Assembly: GCA_028622995.1 (NCBI GenBank)
Contig: JAJQJQ010000004.1
Coordinates: forward strand, 7,378,001 to 7,442,000
Source of the DNA: Panagrolaimus kolymaensis
Taxonomy: Eukaryota; Nematoda; Chromadorea; Rhabditida; Panagrolaimidae
Length of the DNA: 64,000 nucleotides
Direction of reading: 5' to 3'
Part shown: positions 43,079 through 56,100 of the stretch, piece after piece
Layout of the letters: every line of letters starts with the position of its first letter
How positions within the stretch are numbered: the first letter of the stretch is position 1
Position numbers and translations under genes: made by a program
Notes under the pieces: model-generated
The model's database searches: none
The model's input: only the letters and a program-made list of their open reading frames with translations
Told to the model about the DNA's origin: nothing

Positions 43079-46000
43079 TCATGCATTGACATCGGAACGA
43101 ATTTCAGCAAGAACTTGAGCAAAATCTTTTGTAACAAAGTCGAAGAGTTCATTGACCTTTGGTAGACGCTCATGAGTTTGCATATCTTTCAATGCAATCA
43201 AGGCTCGGATGACCATTCGCTTCATTTCATCTTGTTTATCATTATCAATTTTGACAGGATTTTGCTTCGTTTTTGATAGTAGGTGAGTCTAAAAAACGGT
43301 CAAGTTAGGTCAAGCATGAAATGAAAGAATAACTAACCTTCATAGTTTCAGCAATGGCATCTGCATGTTGAGCAATTTGATGAGGACATGTTTCAGTGAG
43401 ACGAATAATAGTAAGGTATGCAAGTTGTTTGATATCATGAGTATCACCAAGACCCTTCTCGACGTTTTCAACAAATTCATGGAAGACGACACGATCCAAA
43501 CAATGTTCAACCAAGTTGTAAAGACTAAAAACAAAAATAATAAGCAAAAGAGATAAAGAAGATAAATGAAAACATACCATTCAAAAGCAGAACGACGAAG
43601 TTCAATTCCATCATCAACAGTATTCTTAAATGGGCCCATTTCAACTTCTCTTTGAAGTTCTTTACGAGGCGTTGTTTCCAGGAAGATGTATGGTAGAATG
43701 TCTTTCAATGAATCTCGAATCTAAAAAGGAAATAAGGGTAAGTAAAGCAGGAAAAAACAATATCAAAGAATACATACCAATGAAGGTTTGTGATTAGCCA
43801 CAGTTGAAGCAAGAACAATGGCAAGACGACGAGCATCGATGTTTTCATCTTTGACACCTTCATAGAACGTTGGAAGAGCTTGATAAAGATCATTATCAGC
43901 AGGAATTGGTTTATCACAGATCATATAACGAATACCAACCAATGAAGTACATCGAACAAGTGGATCACGGTTTCGGAAGCATTTGATCAATTCAGGTAAG
44001 TACTTTTGAGGATTGGTGATACATAGTTTACCCAAGCATTCTGCAACAACAATTCGAGTACTTTCAGTTGAATTCGCTTGTCCAATTATTCCTTGCCAGA
44101 TAGTATCAATTTGAGATGTGAAAAGTTGTTGTCCAGCGAAATCAGCGTAATCACTTGTAATAAGCTGCAAAAAAGACATTCATTAGTTGCGATAAAAGAA
44201 AAACCAGTTTTAACAAAAACAAGTTTTGTCAACAAAGAAAAAGCAAACGATTACCTCACGTAAAGCATAAACAAGAAGATATTGACGCGTTGGCTGTTCT
44301 TTAATTTGTTTGAGAATAAATGGAAGAAAACGTTGAATATTTCCTACAGCCAATGATCCAAGTGCTTGAGAAGCGCTCATCTTCAGGTCTTCTTCACATG
44401 TCGGCTTGAAACAACTAACAGCAATTTCATCAGGCCTAAAAAAATGGTATGGTAAAACATTGTTAAACAAAGATGATAAAAGAGCATGTTATTGATAAAA
44501 CAAAGGAAAAAAAACTTACTTGATCGAAATTTTGTTGGAGTAAACATCAGGGAAGATTCGTCCTAATTCACCAATAGCCATTATGCCGAGTATCTTTATT
44601 TCAAGCGTTTGACCTTTCATAACACATTTCTCTAGATCAATTGTAAGTGGTAAAACCATTGAGACATCTTCAGTTGCACGAGAAAGCGTCGCGATACTTT
44701 TGGCCACGGTCAAGAATGCAGGACGATTGAAGCCTTTCCATGAAGTAACAAATTCCATAAATCTGCTAACAAAATCCTAAAAAAGAGAAAAGGGTTAATG
44801 GAATTGAGTTTGAAAAACTTACTCGATAAAGAGGCTTGTTAACAACGTTTGAGCGGGAAAGAGCATCCAAAAAGTCCAAGAGCGCTTTCTGTGTTTTTCC
44901 TTGAACCAAAGAAGATTTCGTTAGATCAATGACAGCATTGATTGCACCATCGATATTTCCAATTTGTGCAGGATATTTTGAAACTAACAGCGCCATCAAA
45001 CGAAGAGACAATTGGGTGATTTGAAGGTCTTTATCATTGAGAAGCGATGGAATTTCAACAACAGTGGACGAGAGATCAATACCATCGAAATTTCCAGGTT
45101 GTGAACGTTCAGCAATAGAAATACCAAGAGTAAGAGTATTGATGCGAAGACTTCGGTTAGTTTTGCGAAGGAATTCACCAAAATGTTGAGTAATCGTTGG
45201 AACCACAGATACGATGGAAAAGCTTTGAGTTGAACGAGCGATGGTGTTGAGAGCTTTTAGAGATGATTGCCTTGAAATTTCATTTGAGAGTCGATCCACA
45301 AGCAAAGAGAGACACTTTTCAAGTTGTGGCCCAAGAAGATCACCAAAGAACGAAATGAAGAAACCAAGACCATAAGTAGTTTTGTCTTTGACTTCCTAAA
45401 ACAAAAACGAAAGTTAAAAATAATAGAGTTCATAATGAAACATACTTGATCCATATCAGTAACTTGAAATTTGCTAAGAAGCAAATCATAAATTTCTCGC
45501 AAAAATTGATCATTCTTTGTTGACGATGAGCTTGCCATGGAACATGTAAGAGAGTTGATAACTTCAATAGCTTCAGACGAGACCTTTGAAAATGAATCAC
45601 CAGCAAGTTTGAAGACATCTTTAGCGACATTGTCCACACCATTACGATATTCCTAAAAAAGAGCAATTATTTGATCATCATTCAAAATTATCAAGACTTA
45701 CACTGTATTCATGGGTTGCAAAAAATGTTGTCAAGAATCGAAGAGTATACATTTTCATATTACCATCACGATCAGATAATGATTGTTTGATACCACGAGC
45801 AAGTTGAGGAAGACATGAACCAATAATACCAGGATATGCTCTAAAAAAAGTCATATTAGTTTATGGAATTTGAAAGGAAAATACTTACGGAACCAATGAA
45901 GAAAGAAGAACAAAAGTGTGTTCAAGAAGTTTCATGTTTTTTGTTTTTTGTACTTTCACAATTCTACCAAGAAGTGATGGGACTTGTTCACGTAAATCAA

Positions 46001-47564
46001 CAAAGACTTGTTTTCGAGCAGGATTTGAATCATCGTTGATAAATTCGTTGAAATTTTCCATAGAAATTCTTTCAGATTTTGACGAGCCATCAGAACGCTA
46101 TAAAAGAAATTATTGATAAAGGAAGAATGATAAAGGTTAACAATCAACTTACAACACTTAGAGGAACGATATTATCAGGTACTAATACTCTTGTTTGTCG
46201 AATCAGCGCCATGTATGCATTCATAATATCTTGTTTGACATTATCTTCACGTTCTTTCAATCGCTTGATCAGGAGTTTTCCAAATGTCTTGTAATTTTGA
46301 TGAAGGCGATCATGTCGATGGTTGATGATTGCTTCGATACATTTTGCGGAGGCACGACGAACTTTCCAGCTAACATCTTCATCATCAGAGTAATCAGAGT
46401 CTTCATCATCGTCAGTTCCATCATTGCTAGCTTCATCAACATCCATGGCATCTTCATTATCACTATCGTCATAGCTGTAGTTTGGATCATAAGAAAGGAG
46501 CGCAATCACGACCTTTGAGATGTTTTCAGTGAATTTTCCAATAGCATCAGGACAACGATGAAAGAACATTTCAAACGAGTTGATAGTAACTTCACGAAGC
46601 TCATCATCTTGGGAACGATTACAAATTGATAGGAAAAGCTCAGTAAACTAAAAATAAAGGAAATTAAAGACTTTTAAAACATGCTAAAGATAAAAACTTA
46701 CAGCCGGTAATGAATCTTGAAATCTTTGACCACTGCTTTTGCATATTGCTGTTGTTGTTGAAACATATGTTTTCAATAAAGCTGGCTTTGAGATGTATTT
46801 CTTACAGCATTCATAGACCCGAGTAATGACCGCTTTAAACTGAGTGTTATCCACAACATCAGCATATAAAGCTAAGGCATGTTGAGCACGACGACGAACA
46901 CCATAGCGTTCTGATTCAGCATGTTGAAAGAGCACATCACCCAAACGATCATAGTTGAAATCAAGTTTTTTACCAGTTTCACCGAACATATGAGAGATGA
47001 TGTCAAGGCTTTGTTCAATGACGGAATGATCTTGACAATCAGCTGAAAATCAAAAAGATAAATTTCAAGAACTCATGAGTATTCAAAAAAGCATACCAAT
47101 AAGTTTGATTAGCTGCGGCATCATTTTATCAACCACACAGCTGAATGAGACGTTCTTTTGAGAGTTGAAATCCATGATGGTTGATCTTAGAGTAATAGCA
47201 GCAATATCACGAGTTCCTTCATCAGCCGAATCAGCGATCTTGGTTACCAAAGCATCCAACATATGATTGAGACGAGGTTGAGGCAAATATCCAGCGAACA
47301 TAGCAATACATTTGACCACGAGATTTTGAACTTCAGCATTTGGATCTTGGAGCAACTTTAAGAGATTTTGAACAAGCTGAAAATTATAATGTAAGGATTA
47401 ATGAGATAAAAGAAATAACAAAATAGTACCTGATTTTCTGTTGCATCATCAAGAGTGATGGTTTTGGTTTTGATGCTTTCCATAATGTCATTGACAGCCA
47501 TAAACCGGAAGTCTTTATCATTTGAAAACATTTTTTCCAGGAGATCACCACTTCGAACAGCCAT
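43079..47564 (-). CDS. cand-1: CAND1, cullin-associated NEDD8-dissociated protein
   Basis: HEAT-repeat exchange factor that binds un-neddylated cullin-RBX1 and swaps substrate receptors of cullin-RING ubiquitin ligases. Fourteen exons: 47564-47430, 47376-47097, 47042-46702, 46647-46153, 46097-45889, 45840-45702, 45652-45446, 45395-44823, 44776-44520, 44435-44255, 44164-43778, 43720-43578, 43524-43338 and 43288-43079. All join in phase to 1247 aa, close to the 1230 of human CAND1. Diagnostic pieces are the N-terminus [19 protein letters not shown], the acidic loop [14 protein letters not shown] followed by [16 protein letters not shown], and the C-terminal VNELFDFV. It is helical throughout, with no signal or membrane segment. 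All introns are short (roughly 45-60 bases) and many end in TTTTTAG. No sign of damage. Confidence 0.96.
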
Positions 47565-49114
47565 GATGAGAGCGTTGTAATAAAGCTAAAATAAAGGATG
47601 TAAATGAGATGAATGAACGGAAAGCACGAGTAAAAAATGATGACGACAAAGTTTTACAAATTCGCTAAACAAACGCAACGCGAAAGATTGCAATAAAGGC
47701 TAACTTTCATGGAAAAAAACTTTTAACAAAGCTTTGTAATGGTTTTAATTGGGGATAAACAAGACGAAATATATAAGTGGAGAAGAAGGAGTAGTAGTAG
47801 GTAATAATGGTTTAAAAAAATGGATGGAAATTAATCTAATGAAGGGCAAGGAGAAAGAAAAAAATGGCAAAGTTTAGAAAAGCAGCAAAGTCATTGAATG
47901 AAAAAAAAATGAAGTTGTTGCTTGGTCAATGCTTTCATTTTTTTTTTTTGCTGACTTTGAGCGAAGTTTTTCATAGAGTCATTAGGCCAACGGAGCGGGA
48001 TGCTTCGCTTGTTTTCGACTCGCGTTTGCACAAATTTAAAAAATGCTGAAGATGAAGGAAGCTATTGCTTCTTTTTTTTGTTTGGGATGAATTTGGTTGT
48101 TGCAGCATTTTGAATAGCAAAATAAATCAATTTTCGATTAATTGATTAATTAATTAAGGTTGTGGAAGTTCGAGAGAATAAAGCAACAATGACTTTTTAT
48201 AGCAAGATCCCTTCTTTCTTTTTTTACTAACAACAACTTAGAAAAATTTGCGAAACAAACAAAACTTTTTTTTTGAAAGGTGAAACTTTTTATCAATTAA
48301 TTCAAAAAAGCGTTTTTACTTGTAAAAAAGTACCTCTGAAAATGCAAACGGTAATATAGTTGATTCTAAAATCCTTATTTTGATAGAGTTAATTTTGTAA
48401 ATCTTTCCAATGTCTCTTTTTCTTCTTCTTTTTTTTGCTTCATTGAAAGAAGTTGTTTGTTGTTAGATGAAAGATTATTTTTCACAATTATTGTTGTAAT
48501 AAACCCCACACAAAAAAAACAGTAAAGGCAAACTTGCTTTTAACATAAAAAATTGATGCTAAAACCATGCATAATTTATTTAAATGGCATACCTTCTTTT
48601 TCTAAGCTTGGAAAAGGCGTGAAACAATTTTTTGACATGTAAAATTCCTTTAACTCAATGACTCATTTTTGCTTGTAAAATTAACTTTGAAAATTCTCAA
48701 CGAAGTTTGAGACTCTTTCTTCTTTTTGCTTTCATGAAATATGTTTTTTTTGGATAAAACGTTTTTTGAATTTAGATGGCAAAGTTTTCTCTTTTAAAAG
48801 CAAAGTACTTATTCATTTCAATTCTTATTTTTTTTCTTTTTTTACTTTAAACAATAATAACAAACTTCAAAATCAGGAAACGACAAATGTTGGTGAGTTT
48901 TATCAAACAAAAATCATGGAGGCTACATTGCAATGAAATTATTAGTTTGATTTTCTTTAACCTTTTTTTATTAGTATTTTCTTGTTCGTCTCCTTCCATG
49001 GCTTCAACTAACTAACTACCATCAATGATGCTTTGTGATATTATTAATATCTGCTTTTATCATAACAAATATTAAAGCGATCATTTTTTACTTTTATTAA
49101 CGCAACCTGTTTAC
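47565..49114. other. Intergenic region upstream of CAND1
   Basis: About 1.55 kb, AT-rich, no gene recognised. A 60-codon plus-strand frame at 47864 has no protein-like features. Confidence 0.5.
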
Positions 49115-49117
49115 TGA

Positions 49118-50594
49118 CAAGGGAACCACCAGACATGTAAGCTCGATGTCGATATTCTGTTTCGGTAGAAAATTAATTTAGCACTTTTTAAGACATATGG
49201 CAAAATCTTAGCGGCGAATGGAAGATGAAAAAAAAGTTATGACTCCTCGAATATTCTAATTTTTGACGCTTTTCCTTATCAGTTGCTAAAGCTATTCCCT
49301 ATTTGTTGTAAGTATGGTGTATGCGAGAAAGGCGGAATGACCATGCAATGGAAGTCGTAGGTTCGAATCCACCTTGTGATTTTTAGTCTTTTTACCCTTA
49401 TTTAATCATCTTTTTCCGCTTTTTATGTTAAATATTAATGAAAGTTATTGTTTTTTAAGCATTTTTTCATGTTTTTTGTCTTATTGCTTTACCTTCAAAC
49501 GAGTAAGGGGATTTTGATAATTAAAGTTGGTTTTTTTATTTTATATAAAAGGGTCAAAAAAAAGAAAAACGCTTTAAAATATAAAAGTATTAATCAAGAT
49601 TTTGCAAAATCACTTTAAAAAAATTAATTAAATATTATAAAAATAAACATACTTTCATAAAGAGACATTTTAATAAGGAAAAAAATTTGTTTTTTTTTCG
49701 AAGAAAAGATTGGTTGTGTCCAGAGTTGTCGATTATCGATTAATCGGTCGATTAATCAACAGCTCTGGTTGCATAAGTCAATGAGCACTTTTTATCAGCA
49801 TTAACAAAAATTCCCACCCATCCTTAAAGGGTATCCTCCAAATTTGTAGAACTTTGGCGCGAAAAAAAAACAAAGAAAATTTAAATAAAGGTTTGCAAGT
49901 TAAAATTGAAAATGCAACGTTTATTCTTGAATTATGAAAAAATGTTTTAAAGCATGATGTAACTCATATGAAAGTTCATTCACCTATTCAATCACCGTGT
50001 AATAAATTCATAGAAAACTTCCAATCTTGTTACTAATGCTTCACAAGAAAAAGTGCGAGCATATTTTTCTTTTAAAAAACAACGCTTCTATAAAAAAGTA
50101 AATAGCCGCAATTAAATAAAAATCATTCACCAGCAAAGATTGTTTTACTTCAACGAGTAATGAAATCTCAATTAACGAATTTTCGACATTAAATTTATAC
50201 AAAAATTCAATGGATTAATAATTTAAAAATAGCCATGAAACAAGAAAAAATGCTTAAAAAACAATAACTTTCATTAATATTTAACATAAAAAGCGGAAAA
50301 AGATGATTAAATAAGGGTAAAAAAACTAAAAATCACAAGGTGGATTCGAACCTACGACTTCCATTGCATGGTCATTCCGCCTTTCTCGCATACACCATAC
50401 TTACAACAAATAGGGAATAGCTTTAGCAACTGATAAGGAAAAGCGTCAAAAATTAGAATATTCGAGGAGTCATAACTTTTTTTTCATCTTCCATTCGCCG
50501 CTAAGATTTTGCCATATGTCTTAAAAAGTGCTAAATTAATTTTCTACCGAAACAGAATATCGAAATCGAGCTTACATGTCTGGTGGTTCCCTTG
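49118..50594. mobile_element. Fold-back (long inverted repeat) element with pol III B-box-like arms
   Basis: Left arm 49118 to about 49470 and right arm about 50235-50594 are inverted copies of about 350 bases, nearly identical (for example GATGTCGATA against GATTTCGATA). The outer ends read CAAGGGAACCACC, and TGA flanks both ends (49115-49117, 50595-50597) as a possible 3-bp target duplication. Each arm holds GGTTCGAATCC (49360-49370; reverse at 50342-50352), a perfect pol III B box, preceded by sequence with a tRNA-like feel but no foldable cloverleaf. The about 760-base loop has no coding frame and contains a second palindrome at 49720-49768. The superfamily is undetermined. Confidence 0.75.
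49720..49768. repeat. Palindrome inside the fold-back element
   Basis: CCAGAGTTGTCGATTA on the left pairs with TAATCAACAGCTCTGG on the right, around a centre built from TCGATTAATCGGTCGATTAA. It could be an older small inverted-repeat insertion. Confidence 0.6.
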
Positions 50595-50597
50595 TGA

Positions 50598-53199
50598 GTT
50601 TATAACTTGTGTAAGAGACCAAAAGTTTTTTTATCCTTGATTTTTCGAATTACTTTTATTTTATTTTTAACTGCTATCTTTGAGCCTTGCATATATTTTT
50701 CGTTGTTTCTTATTTTATTGATTATCTTTTTTTTGATTTTTTAGTTATTGGATTCTTCTTCCAAAATGTTTTCGAATCAATCAAAAAAATTTTAACGACG
50801 AAAATACGGTGTTTTGCTAAGTTCAAAGATTTTGTTGCTTTTTTCTTAAAAAGTTTAATCATACATCGTTTCTTTTTCTTCTTCTTTAAATGTTAAAAAA
50901 AAAAAGAGTTCAGAAGATAAATTTTTATTAAATTTTATTTTCTTCGAAAAAAAATAAGAAAACCAAAGGATTAAGCATAAATAATAACAAGATCAAATAA
51001 AATTTAATATTTTAATATTCAAATTTAATCCCCTCCTTCACTTTTAACTACACATAAACATTTTTTAATCCCCATCGCATTCATTGAAAAAGAAAATCCT
51101 TTAATATTAATAATAATTATAAAATGATTTTTGTTTTTCCATGGATTATTTTTTGGTTTTACGTTATTATTACTATTTTTTATTTTATAATTATTATTTG
51201 GAATAAATAAATTAAAAAAAAAAGACGAATGAATGATCTTTAAATTTTTTTTCTTCATCAATGTGTGTTTGTAGTTTTTTAAACGAAGGATTAAAAAAAA
51301 AGCATATATGTATTATGAATTATGAAATTGTAGTTTTAGCAGTTGCATAAAATAAAAATGTTTTGAAACATACAAAAGTTAAAGTTTCTTCGATTATAAA
51401 GTTTTTGGTGAAATTTACAAAATCAGCGGCAATAATAAAAGTTTCATAACAACAACAAAAAATTGATGCCAGCTTTTTCATTTCTTAATTTTTTTTTTGG
51501 CACTTTCGAAACAGACCTTTCTTTATTTTTGACATTTTTGTTTCAAAGAAAGGCAATTATTTTTTTTCCTTTAGAATCTGGTGTTAATAAACAAAGGCAA
51601 TGTAAAAATATTAGAGCTAATAAGCAAAGTCAAAATTTTTATATGACATTTATTTCAGTTAGTTACGGTATATGCAAAAAGTTATAATTCATAATTAACA
51701 ACCAACATTCTTGAATTTTCAGTAATCAATTCTAACTTTAAATGCCAAAAATCGAATCGCATTTAATCGATATAATTCAAATGGAACTGAAGTTGCATGG
51801 AAGAGAAGAGGGCAATTCATTTGGTTTACAACTTTGACAATTATCGAAGAAAAAAAAAGTTTTTATTATTCATTAAGAAATTTGAAGAGTTGCAATCATA
51901 ATGAAAAAAAGACAAAAGTCGAATATCAAATGGACGATCACCAATGCAAAAAGACAAATTAACTAACTTGCCATGTGATTTTGTTGCTTTTTAGTTTGTT
52001 TCAAAATTAATTTAAAAGAAGCATTTGAATTTCATAGAAGAAGGAAAAAAACTTTTTTACAACAACAAAGTTTCGTTCAACACAATTTTTTAAAACTTTT
52101 ATGGAGATGCATTTTTTTTCATTATTGTTGTTGGGATTTTTCCCTCTAGTGCCTGAATGAATTTCAGGAAATGTGTAATAAAAAAAACTTTGGTTTTTGC
52201 GTCACAAAAAAAAACTTTCTGTAAACAAATTTTTTCTTCAAGCTTTTCAATTTTTTTAGAGATCTCTCTTTATTTATTTCTTACTTTACTTTTTTACTTT
52301 TTTTCTTCTCCGTGCTTAGTTATTATTTACTAGTTCTTACATACATACTTATTACATACTACCTATTTCTGCGACCACTCATAAAATGTTTAAAATAATA
52401 ATAAATAAATTTTTTTATTTTCTTTCTTTTTCATTTTCTTAATCTTAACTCAAAGACGATAATTAAATAAATAAATAATAAATTAAATAACACATGTGAG
52501 TATGAATATATTCATATTTGTATGTACAACAACATACATATTTATTAAAGCTATAAAACAAAGAAGTAACAAAATAAGAAAAAAAATCAAATTTAAATTT
52601 GTAGTTACTACTTCTCAAAAAATTTGAGACTACAATTTTTTGTTTGTTTGTTTGATGAAAGAAACAAACAACAAGAAAAAAAAAGGTAGCGACGGCGATG
52701 AAGGCGACGAGAGCAAAGAAACGAAAAAAAAGGATTAATAAAAAAAAGCCATAGTTTAACTAACCACCACATGGCTGGCTTAATTATTTTACTTCTTACT
52801 TACTTAGAGTCTTACAACTACAAAATAAATAAAAAATTAAATTTGTTGTTAGTACTTTTTTTTCTTTTTTTCTTCACCTTTTAAGTTATTATAATTTAAT
52901 TTGTTTAAATCCAATTGATGCCTTGGTCTCTTTCAGAAAAAATAAAGGCGGAGACTACACTTTTCTTTTTTAAACACTTTCGTATAAAAAGGCCTCAAAA
53001 AAATAAAAAATTATGGTTGTTTTAAAATTAAAATTTTTTTTCAAGAAAGTGTATTATTGGTCATTTACGTGTGTTGAGAGAGACCAATTTTTTGTTAGTA
53101 ATAAATTTTGCTTTGAGAAACCAATTATTTATTATTTTTGTGACAGAACAAATTTTTTTAAAACTAATTTTGTGGTCTGATTAACCAGTCACCTTCAAG
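50598..53199. other. Long intergenic region upstream of the nuclear receptor gene
   Basis: About 2.6 kb of very AT-rich sequence. Homopolymer runs and simple repeats (AAATAAATAAAT near 52470, TTTGTTTGTTTG near 52640) are common. No coding frame or RNA gene was recognised. The region near 52960-53190 is the probable promoter and leader of the receptor gene. Confidence 0.5.
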
Positions 53200-56100
53200 A
53201 TGATGATAGCTGATAATAACAGTGTTCAAATTAGTTCAACGTCATCATCAACAACATCAAATAGCAATTGTTTAGTATGCGGTGATTCAGCATTAACTCG
53301 ACATTTTGGTAGCCTTGCATGTAATGCATGTGCAGCATTTTTTCGTCGAAGTGTTGCAGGTATGAGTTTTTTTCCCTTAAATAATTTATTTGATCTAAAA
53401 AACTTTTTTAAGGTAAACGAACTTATTTATGCGGCAAACAAGGAACTTGCACAATTATTTATGGTAAGTTTATTTTTCGTTTTGAAGCAAAACAATATTC
53501 TTCAAAAAAAATTTGTTTCAATGTTCGATGTTACAAGAAAAATTTTTTTTTGTTTTAGGATCTCCCAAACGATTATGCCGTCATTGTCGATATTTAAAAT
53601 GCCTTGAAGCTGGAATGAAAGAAAGTGGCAAGTTTTTAATTTTATAGTTTTTTAAAGGTCGTTTATGGAAGAGGGAAATATGTAAAGTAAAACATAAAAT
53701 TTTAACAAAATTTTAAAAACTAAATAAATATGTAAAAAAGAAAAAAAGCTATGTCATTTCCTAAAAGTTTGTTTCCATAGTAAAATTTATTTTTTTCAAA
53801 AATAAAATTATTAAATTGTAGCGGAAAGGTAAACAAACAAAAAAACAGCTGAGAAATTTATGTTTTTTCTTTTAAAGAATTTTCTTCTAAAATAAAAATC
53901 GTTTTAAAATAAATATCTCTCGTTCGAGAAAAAAAAATGGAAGTAAAATTATTTATCCCAAAACTTTTATTCAAGCTACAAAAATAAAAAATAAAAAGAC
54001 TAAAATGAAATGTCAATTCTTACGTACATACATCTTCATGAAGAAAAGAAAAATTTGTGTTTTATGTATAAACAAAATCACAAAGCTAGCTAGCAGTTGG
54101 CTTTATTACTAATCGACTTTTCGAAAAATTTTAGCCGATAAATAATAAAAATGACTTTAAAAAGGGCTTTAAGAATTTTGGAAATAGTTTTGATAAAAAA
54201 AGTTTGAAGAAAATTAGACAAATCTTTCAAAGACTTTTTGTGTTAATTTCATTTCGATGCCATTGTTTGTTACTTTAAATTTTATCTTTGACAAGCATAC
54301 CCAAAAATTTTAAAATTAGAGAAAAAAATTTAATAAAGTTTTTTTTGTTGTTTTAGAAGTTCAATCATGCAATTCTTCTTCTTCTTCGTCAAACATCAAC
54401 ACATCCGCAAATAATTCTTTGCAAACTTCACCCATAATAAAAAATTCTTCACTAAAAAATATTTTTTCTGAACTATCACCATCGTCACCAAAAAAACCAA
54501 AACAACAACAACGACAACAGCAACCAATAATTGTATCAAATTTATTAATAGCATTAGATCAAATATTGGCTGCGCATTTTAGCGCTAAAATGCAATATCC
54601 ATCATTAATAAATAATTATCAATTTTTTTCCCAACTTTCTCCAATCACTTTTGAATTATGGAATCAAATACAAAAAGAAAAATTAGAAATATATTTAAAT
54701 CAAATGAATTTTCCTTCTTCAAAAAACAATAATCAATCATCCCAAATTTTATCAAATCAACAACAACCGCAACAAACCCAGCAGCAACAATTAAATTTAA
54801 ATTTAAATTCCCTTTGGATTACCATGGCTATGACTCAATCCACGATAGAAAGAAATGGGCATAAAGAAAGAAAAATAATATTTGATAATGGAACATATTT
54901 GGAATTAAATTTAAATGGAATTAAAAATGCTTTTAATTTAAATTTAGATGAAATTGGAGATGGATTTTTAATTGGGTGAGTTTTAAATCAAAAAAAAAAT
55001 ATTTTTAAAGGAATTACAAAAAATGAAGAAAAGTTAGAAAAAATAACAATCAAAAATTTGAGAAATTCTGAAATTGTTTTTGAGTAAGAAAAATTTAGTG
55101 AAAATTAAAGGTCAAACAAAAATGAGTAAAATGCATTACCGCTTATTTTTTTGAAGTCCAGAGTAAACAAAAAATTTGCGTTAGCATTTTCTAATAAAAG
55201 CCCAAAAAAAAAATCCTGACTAAAAACGATAATTAGCAAACTTGGATTTGTTTTTCCAAATTTTTATTTGATGGATTTTATTTTTTAATTTCTGATCAAA
55301 AATTATTTAAACTTTTTTTTTTTCATGCTTTTTTTACTTCCAAGTTTCAAACATTACTTTTTCTTTACAATTTTCCAAACTACATTCAATAGTAACCATC
55401 AGTGTTACACGCCTCCGCCTCCGGAGGCGACAAATAAGAAAATATGTAACACTGGTAACCATAATCTATAGTATAAAGTTTTGGGAGCATTTACATACGT
55501 ACATAAATAAATAAACTCACGAGCTTTATTTTCAAGCATCAATTAAAGAAACAAAAAAAGTCTTTATTTTTTGTAGTTTCAACAACAACAAAAAAAATTA
55601 CACCATTTTTCGTAATTTTTTTAACATCAAAAAACTGTGATGAAATAATAAATGCTAGCAGCTATAATTAAATTATTTATATTTTTTCATGTGAGTCTGT
55701 GTCATCTGTCTATGAGCACAGAACGGTGCCATTTGAGAAAAAAATGTAAAAAAAATGACACATTTTTTCAAAAAACAAAAAAATATATAAAGAAATTGTA
55801 ATTAATTTTGTGACCACCTCTTCTTCTACTGTCGTCGCTAATATAAAAAAACATTTAAACTTTTAATCTTTATTTCTACCATAAAGAATGGGAAATTTTA
55901 AGAGAAAAGAAATTATTTAAATAAGTTTAAAAAAACGAATTTAAAAATTTTGTCGTCGTTTTAGTTCCAACAAACAAAATTAAGCGTATTTTTACAGCCG
56001 TTTTTTTGTTAGTTAGTTTTTATGAATTCTTTTTTTAATTTGATAGATAAAAATTTAGAATTGACTTTTTATAGTTTAGCACAAGAGTTTAAAATATTTT

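Noticed and set aside
46195..46518. Plus-strand frame of 107 codons opposite CAND1
   Set aside because: It is the reverse complement of the CAND1 acidic loop; splice sites and family identity support the minus strand.
49320..49390. tRNA gene around GGTTCGAATCC
   Set aside because: No seven-base acceptor stem pairs with the 3' side and the T stem has mismatches at two of five pairs; kept only as a B-box-like element inside the fold-back repeat.
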